Assembly (NCBI GenBank): GCA_947463335.1
Contig: CANHRF010000015.1
Location: 1 to 12,607 of the forward strand
Direction of reading: 5' to 3'
Length of the DNA stretch: 12,607 bases
Origin: Actinomycetota bacterium
GTDB taxonomy: Bacteria; Actinomycetota; Actinomycetes; Nanopelagicales; Nanopelagicaceae
Both the position numbers and the translations under genes were made by a program. The notes under the pieces were generated by a model. It was not told where the DNA came from, did no database searches, and saw only the letters and a program-made list of their open reading frames with translations. This document shows, in pieces, positions 7,949 to 12,607 of the stretch. How positions within the stretch are numbered: the stretch's first letter is position 1; every line of letters begins with the position of its first letter.

Positions 7949-8530
7949 CTAAGCTTTACGTCGCGCTGCAGAAATTGGGGCAACGCCCTCAACAACAGGT
8001 GGTAATCCGGCGACTTCACCTAAGAGATTGCACCAAGCCAAAACGTGAGCAATCATTTCATCGCTATCTTTAATGATTGGGCTCCAAGATGCGCGAATTT
8101 CGATCTCAGATTCATCGTTACGCGGAGATAACTTCCCGAACGATGCGCTAGAAACGCGAGTGACCGTGCCGCTAGGGGCGTTAAATTCACAACCCGCTGC
8201 AGATAGAGAATCAAGGAGCCAACTCCAACCAACTTCAGGGAGAAGTGGATCATCTTGCATCGCTTCATCTACATCGGCACTTAAAAATGTTACGCAGCGA
8301 AATTCGCCTTCCCAAGTATCTTGTCCACCTGGCTCGTGCAACAGAACAAAGCGCCCGGATGCGATCTCATCTTCTGCATCACCTAATAAGCCATTTGATA
8401 CATCTGCAGTGAAGGCGAAGGAATATGTCGCCAATTTTTGCGGCGCGGGGACTTCTTCCAAGATAATTTCAGAACGTGGAGTGACAGAGCGAAGGTGTTC
8501 AATCATTCGATTGAATTGCGTTATATCCAC
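7949..8530 (-). CDS. DUF3000 family protein
   Basis: This 193-residue soluble protein has no signal peptide or membrane segment. It belongs to DUF3000, an actinobacterial family of unknown function. Family-typical blocks are RFVLLHEPGGQDTWEGEFR (59-77), DPLLPEVGWSWL (93-104), SGTVTRVSSASFGKL (119-133), EIEIRASWSP (141-150) and LAWCNLLGEVAGLPP (163-177). The many conserved tryptophans and acidic residues suggest a globular fold; no catalytic motif can be named. The start is GTG 8530 with no Shine-Dalgarno but with TAGAAT 6 nt before it. The downstream neighbour on the same strand is the RNase D gene 23 nt away. That pairing hints at RNA metabolism, but only by association. Confidence 0.85.
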   Translation of the reverse strand: MDITQFNRMIEHLRSVTPRSEIILEEVPAPQKLATYSFAFTADVSNGLLGDAEDEIASGRFVLLHEPGGQDTWEGEFRCVTFLSADVDEAMQDDPLLPEVGWSWLLDSLSAAGCEFNAPSGTVTRVSSASFGKLSPRNDESEIEIRASWSPIIKDSDEMIAHVLAWCNLLGEVAGLPPVVEGVAPISAARRKA

Positions 8531-8536
8531 TGGTTA

Positions 8537-8542
8537 ATTCTA
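8537..8542 (-). promoter_or_regulatory. -10 box TAGAAT giving a leaderless DUF3000 transcript
   Basis: TAGAAT (TAnnnT type) on the minus strand ends 6 nt before GTG 8530, so transcription would start at about the first base of the start codon. No convincing -35 was found at 16-18 nt spacing. The box lies in the 71-nt divergent gap shared with the EamA transporter gene. Confidence 0.45.
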
Positions 8543-8587
8543 AAGATGGCCGCGCGATATAAGTGGGAGGCAGGGCGCAATGTTGTG

Positions 8588-8593
8588 TACTCT
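8588..8593 (+). promoter_or_regulatory. -10 box TACTCT supporting the internal start of the EamA gene
   Basis: TACTCT ends 8 nt before ATG 8602, the distance expected for a leaderless mRNA. This supports ATG 8602 over the in-frame ATG at 8563, which lies upstream of the box and would therefore not be transcribed from it. No clear -35 is visible. Confidence 0.4.
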
Positions 8594-8601
8594 TCAGCGT
8601 T

Positions 8602-9444
8602 ATGGCTACCTTATTAGCGCTATTTTCCAGTTTGCTGTGGGGGACTGCCGATTATCACGGTGGGAAGTTAAGTAAAAAATATCCTGCAATTGCAGTTCTG
8701 GGAGTAACGCAAGCTATTGGTCTAGTTTTTGGAATTATTCTGGTGCTTGCAACTGGAGAATTTTCCGCAAACGCTTTTGGAGTTAATGGTTACTTTTTCC
8801 CTGGAGCTCTTGCTGGGCTACTTGGTTACACAGGTCTGATGTGTTTATATGCAGGTTTGGCTACCGGGCGAATGGGAGTGGTAGCTCCGATCAGTGGATT
8901 ATCTGCGCTAATTCCAGTTGCTTACGCATTCATTGTTAAGGGGGATCGCCTCTCTCTAATTCTCACAATTGGTGCAGCTCTGGCGATTGTTGGCGCATTC
9001 TTGGCCAGCGGCCCTGAATTATCTCAGGGTCTGCCGATCAAGCCGCTAATCCTCGCACTTGGTGCAGCGTTCGGATTTGGTTTCTCTTTACTGGGGATGG
9101 CTATCGGTTCTGAAGGAAGCCCGTTGATGACAATGGTGGCGATGCGCGTAACCACATTATTTGTCTCATTGGGAATTCTTTTAAGGTATCGCACCCTAGG
9201 TGGATTGCAATTTAGGTTAGCTCCGACATTGATATTTATTGGTTGTGCTGATTTCTTAGCGAATTTGCTATTAGGAATTGCAACCACCAGAGGAAGTCTC
9301 ACGCTATCAATGGTGTTAGGCGCGCTTTATCCAATCTTTACCGCCCTCTTGGCATATAAATTCTTAAATGAAAGACTGCACCGGGTGCAATACATTGGAA
9401 TTTTTGCAGCAGTTACAGGTGTTGCACTGATTTCAGCGTTCTAG
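8602..9444 (+). CDS. EamA/DMT-superfamily transporter
   Basis: This 280-residue integral membrane protein has about ten predicted helices in two EamA repeats, the usual architecture of drug/metabolite exporters. The start MATLLALFSSLLWGTADY is the typical opening of repeat one. The C-terminal repeat has the characteristic stretch MVLGALYPIFTALLAY followed by LNERLHRVQYIGI (about 237-266) and ends in a helix at the C-terminus. I chose ATG 8602 because it begins exactly at the first helix and has a -10 box 8 nt upstream. The open frame reaches back to 8563, but those 13 residues include a hydrophilic, cysteine-containing tail without family resemblance. The substrate cannot be predicted. The last 32 nt overlap the convergent reductase gene. 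Confidence 0.85.
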   Translation: MATLLALFSSLLWGTADYHGGKLSKKYPAIAVLGVTQAIGLVFGIILVLATGEFSANAFGVNGYFFPGALAGLLGYTGLMCLYAGLATGRMGVVAPISGLSALIPVAYAFIVKGDRLSLILTIGAALAIVGAFLASGPELSQGLPIKPLILALGAAFGFGFSLLGMAIGSEGSPLMTMVAMRVTTLFVSLGILLRYRTLGGLQFRLAPTLIFIGCADFLANLLLGIATTRGSLTLSMVLGALYPIFTALLAYKFLNERLHRVQYIGIFAAVTGVALISAF

Positions 9445-9925
9445 CTTCAATAAAAATAGTACCTTCAATTTCGCTGCGGGTAACTTCGCTGAAATTTTCT
9501 AAAAGATCTGCAACGTTAATTGGATTTTCCCCGCCAACAACTTCAGTAATGCTCAGATAAATTCCATCTAGAGCTTTACTCAAAATAAGTTGCTCTAAAA
9601 AGGTCGGACCAGATTCCACAAGAACGTTCCCGCCAAATTTTTCGATTCCCTTTGCTAGGGCGGCAGCGGGAGAGAGGTTCCACCAGTGAGCCAGGCGGTT
9701 ATCAGCGAGCGAGTTGATCATTGAGCGGGATGAGATAACAACCGGAACTGGGGTGCGGTGGTATGGCTCGCAACGCGCTGTTTCGCCGCCGATGAGCAGG
9801 AAATCCGCCTTACGTCGTCGTTCTAGGAAGGTGGTTCGGTCGATGCCGCTAGAAACCTCGCGAGAGTTTCCGCCTTTAGATGTGGAGCCGTCGCCACCGA
9901 CGACAAGGGAAGCGAAGACCGACAT
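9413..9925 (-). CDS. RibD C-terminal / dihydrofolate-reductase-like pyrimidine reductase family protein
   Basis: This 170-residue cytoplasmic protein resembles the NADPH-dependent reductase domain of RibD. It starts directly at the first strand (SVFASLVVGGDGSTSKGG, 2-19). Then come a basic helix and strand with GGETARCEPY (46-55), the SPAAALAKGIEKFGGNVLVESGP nucleotide-binding region (85-107), and the FLEQLILSKALDGIYLSITEVVGG block (109-132). There is no deaminase domain, and it is shorter than the 220-250 residues I recall for many actinobacterial relatives, so it is a compact form. Whether it acts in riboflavin synthesis, as an alternative dihydrofolate reductase or on another substrate is not decidable; no riboflavin gene is nearby. 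ATG 9925 has TAGCCT 6 nt before it. Its 3' end overlaps the EamA gene by 32 nt. Confidence 0.8.
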   Translation of the reverse strand: MSVFASLVVGGDGSTSKGGNSREVSSGIDRTTFLERRRKADFLLIGGETARCEPYHRTPVPVVISSRSMINSLADNRLAHWWNLSPAAALAKGIEKFGGNVLVESGPTFLEQLILSKALDGIYLSITEVVGGENPINVADLLENFSEVTRSEIEGTIFIEARTLKSVQHL

Positions 9926-9931
9926 ATCAAA

Positions 9932-9959
9932 AGGCTACCGCCCCCAAAAGAGATGTCAG
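9932..9959 (-). promoter_or_regulatory. Promoter of the reductase gene, leaderless type
   Basis: On the minus strand CTGACA (9959-9954) and TAGCCT (9937-9932) are 16 nt apart, and the -10 box ends 6 nt before ATG 9925. Five of six bases match the TTGACA -35 consensus. The start point would coincide with the start codon. The -35 lies over the first codons of the longer reading frame of the divergent small gene (ATG 9953). Confidence 0.55.
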
Positions 9960-9969
9960 TGGAGGCAGA

Positions 9970-9975
9970 TACCTT
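9970..9975 (+). promoter_or_regulatory. -10 box TACCTT upstream of the small four-cysteine gene
   Basis: TACCTT (TAnnnT) ends 7 nt before ATG 9983, the same arrangement as at five other genes in this window. It is the main reason for choosing ATG 9983 over ATG 9953. No -35 is visible at 16-18 nt spacing. Confidence 0.35.
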
Positions 9976-9982
9976 TTTAGAC

Positions 9983-10204
9983 ATGATCATTTCCTGTGAA
10001 AGTTGCGCGGTCCGAGATATTGGGTGTGACGATTGCATCCTGACCTTCTTTATCTCCAAGGTTGATACCAAAAGAAATGGCAACGCTGATACCAGAAGCG
10101 AATCTGAGGCGATCGCTATCGAGATTCCAGATTCAACGGCAGAGGCGATTGATTTACTCTCCTCACGCGGAATTATTCGCCCATTGCGCTATAACTCAGC
10201 GTGA
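9983..10204 (+). CDS. Small four-cysteine (CxxC-x6-CxxC) protein
   Basis: This 73-residue protein carries C5-x2-C8-x6-C15-x2-C18 at its N-terminus (CESC and CDDC), a spacing suited to a zinc or iron-sulfur site. A polar, low-complexity middle follows, then a helix ending in DLLSSRGIIRPLRY. I recall similar small actinobacterial proteins of unknown function with a CxxCxVR...CxDC start, sometimes near NlpC/P60 genes; that is memory, not a search. The open frame extends to ATG 9953 (83 residues). I favour 9983 because a -10 box lies 7 nt before it and the extra ten residues overlap the -35 of the divergent gene. GGAGG at 9961-9965 is 17 nt from 9983, too far for a normal ribosome site. It is divergent from the reductase gene and 87 nt upstream of the NlpC/P60 gene. 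Confidence 0.7.
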   Translation: MIISCESCAVRDIGCDDCILTFFISKVDTKRNGNADTRSESEAIAIEIPDSTAEAIDLLSSRGIIRPLRYNSA

Positions 10205-10252
10205 TTTCTCATAAACTAACGAAATTCACAGATAAGCCACGCCTATCTCAAG

Positions 10253-10282
10253 TTGAGAATCGACTATAGCCCCCGTTAGCCT
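10253..10282 (+). promoter_or_regulatory. Promoter of the NlpC/P60 gene with a -35 palindrome
   Basis: TTGAGA (10253-10258) and TAGCCT (10277-10282) are 18 nt apart, and the -10 ends 9 nt before ATG 10292, so the mRNA should have little or no leader. The -35 is the right half of a 13-bp palindrome, TCTCAAGTTGAGA (10246-10258), which could be a repressor site. No Shine-Dalgarno is present. Confidence 0.5.
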
Positions 10283-10291
10283 TGAACTCTT

Positions 10292-11326
10292 ATGTTAACT
10301 CTCGGACAAGGGCTACGACTGCGATCAGTCAGCGCGATCGCTATCGCCATATTTGCGATAGCCGCTCCGCTCTTTGTTGCTCCTTCAGCCGAGGCGGCTC
10401 AGACCTTGGCGGAGATTCAGGCTCGCGTTCGCCAACTTGAGGAAGAGGCGACGACCGCTGCCGAGGGCGCTCAAGAAGCGAAAGTTAAGTTAGCTTCACT
10501 AAACCGAACGCTCTCTGGAATTCAGGCGGAGCGAGAAGTCCAAAGCAAGAGCGTTAACGCGCTCTCCAAATCTTTGAGCGCTATCGCAGTTGAGCAGTAT
10601 AAGACCGGCGGGTTAAGTCAGAGCCTAGAACTTCTCTTCTCTTCCGACCCAGCGCTCTATCTCTCAGCCGCAGGATCGTTAGAAGCGATAACTAGAAAGA
10701 AGTCTGTTGAACTTCGCAAATATCAAGCAGCGAAACAACGCTTAACCGCTACTACGCTTACGGTAAATGACAAGCTTGCCCTTGTTCAAGCAGCGCAGAA
10801 GCGGCTAGCGGCACAGAGCGCACGCGCCTCATCCAAGTTAAAAGAAGCTGAGTCGCTCTTAGCCAAACTTAAGAAAGAAGATCGCGAGAGATTAGCGCGC
10901 CTTGCGCAACAGGAAGAAGATGCCGATCAAGCTTCTTCGCTAGCCGCTGCAAAGAAGTACGCCTCAGTCTCGGGGCGCTCAGGTAAGGCGTTGCAGTTCG
11001 CTCTAAAGCAGATCGGCGATAAGTACGTTTTCGGTGCAGATGGAATGACTTACTGGGATTGCTCTGGATTAACGATGCGGGCATTTCAAACTGCTGGCGT
11101 TTCCCTGCCTCACTCTTCAAGAGCGCAATTTAAATATGGAAAATCTATTAAGCGCAGTGATTTGAAACCGGGCGATTTGGTCTTCTTTGGCCGCCCAATC
11201 TCTCACGTTGGAATTTATCTAGGCGGCGGCAAGATGGTCCACGCACCTCGTTCTGGATCACGTGTAAAGGTTGCAAGTGCCTCAAACCTAGGACGTAAAC
11301 CTTATGTCGGCGCACGTCGCCTCTAG
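10292..11326 (+). CDS. Secreted coiled-coil NlpC/P60 peptidoglycan endopeptidase
   Basis: This 344-residue exported cell-wall hydrolase is predicted to cut peptide stems of peptidoglycan, with a role in envelope remodelling or division. A signal peptide covers residues 1-36 (basic n-region, helix to about 30, AEA|AQ-type cleavage near 36). Residues 37-225 are almost wholly coiled coil, rich in A, E, K, Q and L, apart from a GGLSQSLELLFSSDP break (106-120). The catalytic domain (230-344) has C257 in WDCSGL, H305 in SHVGIYLG and H317 in VHAPRSG as the third polar residue. This is the RipC/CwlO-like architecture, where the coiled coil regulates the hydrolase, possibly through FtsEX-type partners not seen here. 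The start has no Shine-Dalgarno and a -10 box 9 nt away. pimB follows 23 nt downstream. Confidence 0.92.
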   Translation: MLTLGQGLRLRSVSAIAIAIFAIAAPLFVAPSAEAAQTLAEIQARVRQLEEEATTAAEGAQEAKVKLASLNRTLSGIQAEREVQSKSVNALSKSLSAIAVEQYKTGGLSQSLELLFSSDPALYLSAAGSLEAITRKKSVELRKYQAAKQRLTATTLTVNDKLALVQAAQKRLAAQSARASSKLKEAESLLAKLKKEDRERLARLAQQEEDADQASSLAAAKKYASVSGRSGKALQFALKQIGDKYVFGADGMTYWDCSGLTMRAFQTAGVSLPHSSRAQFKYGKSIKRSDLKPGDLVFFGRPISHVGIYLGGGKMVHAPRSGSRVKVASASNLGRKPYVGARRL

Positions 11327-11352
11327 TTAATTTAAGTTAATTAAAGTTAATG
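11325..11352 (+). repeat. Short tandem repeat spanning the NlpC/P60-pimB junction
   Basis: Three direct copies with a 10-bp period, AGTTAATTTA, AGTTAATTAA and AGTTAATG, run from the NlpC/P60 stop codon into the pimB start codon. The first copy contains the AG of TAG and the last contains ATG. The whole intergenic gap is made of this repeat, which contains no Shine-Dalgarno. Confidence 0.75.
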
Positions 11353-12495
11353 TCTGAAAAAATTATCTGCATCACCAATGACTTTGGTCCACGCGCTGGC
11401 GGAATTGAAACATTTGTTATCGGACTTATCGAGCGTTTGCCGTGGGGTTCGGTAACGGTTTACACCTCGCAACAAGGGGATACGCGAGGCTATGACCAAC
11501 AATGGCAAGAAAAATTTGGCGTAAAGGTCATCAGGGATAAATCAAAGGTTTTACTACCGACACCCCGTGTTTATAGAGCGGTAAAGAAGGAAATAGTTAG
11601 CCAAGGTATTGAGAAAATATTTTTTGGCGCAGCAGCGCCTTTGGCGATTATGGCTGGAGGTTTACGTAAAGCAGGAGCAAAGGAGATAGTCGCGCTAACG
11701 CACGGGCATGAAGTCTGGTGGGCGAAGATCTGGCCATTTAACTGGGCGATTGGTTATATTGGACGGAACGTGGACCATTTAACTTACTTAGGTGATTTCA
11801 CGCGCACTCAAATCTCACGCGCGCTCTCGCAAAAATCTATATCTGCAATGGTAAAGATCGCACCCGGCATAGATACAGTTCATTTCGCACCTAGCTCCGC
11901 AGCGCCACAACTACGCCAAAGTCTGGGCCTAGCCGAGAAAAAAGTAATAGTTAGCGTTGGTCGCTTAGTTCATCGCAAAGGTCAAGATTTTTTGATCGCC
12001 GCACTGCCTGCGATTCTGCAACGCCATCCAGATACTCACCTCCTGATGGTTGGAGAAGGTCCGTATCGGAAGAAGTTAGAGAAGTTAACAAGTGATTTAG
12101 CGTTACAAGGTGCCATTACCTTTATTGGGCGTATTCAATATGCAGATCTCCCGTCGTACATAAGTACCGGAGATTTATTTGTGATGCCTTCTCGTTCGCG
12201 CTTAGCCGGACTAGAAGTTGAAGGGCTAGGAATCGTTTATCTCGAGGCAAGTGCTTGTGGTCTGCCGGTGATAGCTGGAAAGTCAGGAGGTGCGCCAGAT
12301 GCAGTTGTTGAAGGTGTAACTGGCGTAACTGTTGATGGTCGAGATTCCGCCGATATTTCAAGAGCTGCTATCTCCATGCTGGATGATTTAGATCAAGCGA
12401 GAGCAATGGGTGCGCGCGGGCGTGAATGGGTCATCTCAAATTGGGGCTGGGAAACTTGGGCGAAAGAGTTTCGGAAGCTACTTAAAGTAAATTGA
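11350..12495 (+). CDS. pimB: GDP-mannose-dependent phosphatidylinositol mannoside mannosyltransferase (PimB' type, GT4)
   Basis: This 381-residue cytoplasmic, membrane-associated GT-B enzyme is predicted to add the second mannose to phosphatidylinositol monomannoside. It follows mycobacterial/corynebacterial PimB' along its length: TNDFGPRAGGIE (9-20), FGAAAPLA (92-99), THGHEVWW (117-124), GRLVHRKG (204-211, with R205 and K210 suited to the donor diphosphate), and the GT4 EX7E motif E291-E299 in EGLGIVYLEASA with PVIAGKSGGAP after it. It ends with the GREWV-x-W-x-W signature seen in PimB'. The length is normal. It lies 23 nt behind the NlpC/P60 gene and is probably co-transcribed, yet lacks a Shine-Dalgarno. 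The NlpC/P60-pimB order recalls Rv2190c-Rv2188c. A different lipid acceptor is possible outside Mycobacteriales. The last 14 nt overlap the convergent HTH gene. Confidence 0.88.
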   Translation: MSEKIICITNDFGPRAGGIETFVIGLIERLPWGSVTVYTSQQGDTRGYDQQWQEKFGVKVIRDKSKVLLPTPRVYRAVKKEIVSQGIEKIFFGAAAPLAIMAGGLRKAGAKEIVALTHGHEVWWAKIWPFNWAIGYIGRNVDHLTYLGDFTRTQISRALSQKSISAMVKIAPGIDTVHFAPSSAAPQLRQSLGLAEKKVIVSVGRLVHRKGQDFLIAALPAILQRHPDTHLLMVGEGPYRKKLEKLTSDLALQGAITFIGRIQYADLPSYISTGDLFVMPSRSRLAGLEVEGLGIVYLEASACGLPVIAGKSGGAPDAVVEGVTGVTVDGRDSADISRAAISMLDDLDQARAMGARGREWVISNWGWETWAKEFRKLLKVN

Positions 12496-12607
12496 GGTCC
12501 TTCGCCTTGCGCAGGGCGGCGAATCTATTTGCGACGCCAAGTTTGCGATAGATCGACGCGAGATGCGTTTTAAAGGTCGCTTCAGAGATATGAAGTGATT
12601 GCGCTAA
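12482..12607 (-). CDS. LuxR-family HTH protein, C-terminal fragment (continues past the right edge)
   Basis: Reading inward from the right edge on the minus strand gives 41 codons and TAA (12484-12482). The peptide, beginning LAQSLHISEATFKTHL and continuing SIYRKLGVANRFAAL, is the second half of a LuxR/NarL DNA-binding domain. It includes the recognition helix (SEATFKTHLASIYRKLG) and the conserved VANR turn. The N-terminal receiver or sensor domain, if any, is outside the window, so it may be a response regulator or a stand-alone LuxR protein. Its stop codon lies inside the end of pimB (14-nt overlap). Confidence 0.85.
   Translation of the reverse strand, partial: LAQSLHISEATFKTHLASIYRKLGVANRFAALRKAKDLNLL

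Noticed and set aside
8073..8537. 154-codon open frame on the plus strand opposite the DUF3000 gene
   Set aside because: DUF3000 matches its family along the full length on the other strand. The antisense product is a serine- and arginine-rich, non-family sequence typical of a shadow frame.
8563..8601. Longer EamA start at ATG 8563
   Set aside because: The extra 13 residues do not fit the family, which begins at the first helix, and the -10 box at 8588-8593 lies inside this extension.
10205..10291. c-di-AMP (ydaO-type) riboswitch upstream of the NlpC/P60 gene
   Set aside because: Such riboswitches precede some actinobacterial cell-wall hydrolase genes, but this gap is only 87 nt and the promoter places the start of transcription next to ATG, leaving no room for the aptamer.
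1..12607. Mobile elements, CRISPR arrays, tRNA or rRNA genes, toxin-antitoxin or defence systems
   Set aside because: No transposase or integrase motifs, regularly spaced repeats, cloverleaf-like segments or defence-type domains were seen. Nearly all sequence is accounted for by ordinary metabolic, transport and envelope genes.

Overview
The window looks like part of a streamlined actinobacterial chromosome with GC below or near 50% by eye. Three things point to Actinobacteria: a DUF3000 protein, an RNase D-type exonuclease carrying an HRDC domain, and a close PimB-type mannosyltransferase placed after an NlpC/P60 hydrolase. The modest GC, very short intergenic gaps, overlapping convergent stop codons and apparently leaderless genes suggest a small-genome freshwater lineage such as acI/Nanopelagicales ('Ca. 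Planktophila'-like). That placement is an inference from style and was not tested.

Layout. (a) 1-2794, minus strand: a beta-oxidation operon, thiolase (fadA) then the hydratase/3-hydroxyacyl-CoA dehydrogenase (fadB), which runs off the left edge. (b) 2795-3001: a divergent control region with a promoter each way, a 12-bp TetR-like palindrome, and a perfect 12-bp inverted repeat covering the proposed -35 of the rightward promoter. (c) 3002-6631, plus strand: a ferric-iron ABC importer operon, fbpA-fbpB-fbpC. (d) 6609-8530, minus strand: DUF3000 gene then RNase D/HRDC gene, each with its own close -10 box. (e) 8602-9444, plus strand: an EamA-type transporter. (f) 9413-9925, minus strand: a RibD C-terminal-like reductase, divergent from a small four-cysteine protein (9983-10204, plus). 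(g) 10292-12495, plus strand: a secreted coiled-coil NlpC/P60 hydrolase, then pimB. (h) 12482-12607, minus strand: the C-terminal end of a LuxR-type HTH protein entering from the right.

How the parts relate. FadA and FadB make one fatty-acid degradation unit, and the TetR-like palindrome fits control by a ligand-sensing repressor. FbpABC is a complete importer: binding protein, fused double permease and ATPase. The NlpC/P60-pimB pair is an envelope module: peptidoglycan remodelling next to phosphatidylinositol mannoside synthesis, in an order that recalls the corynebacterial/mycobacterial arrangement.

Two patterns stand out across the window. Six genes have a TAnnnT -10 box only 6-9 nt before the start codon and no Shine-Dalgarno, so they look leaderless, whereas fadA, fadB and fbpA have a clear Shine-Dalgarno. 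All three convergent gene pairs overlap at their stop codons by 14-32 nt. I saw no mobile element, CRISPR array, tRNA, rRNA or convincing new defence or biosynthetic system.
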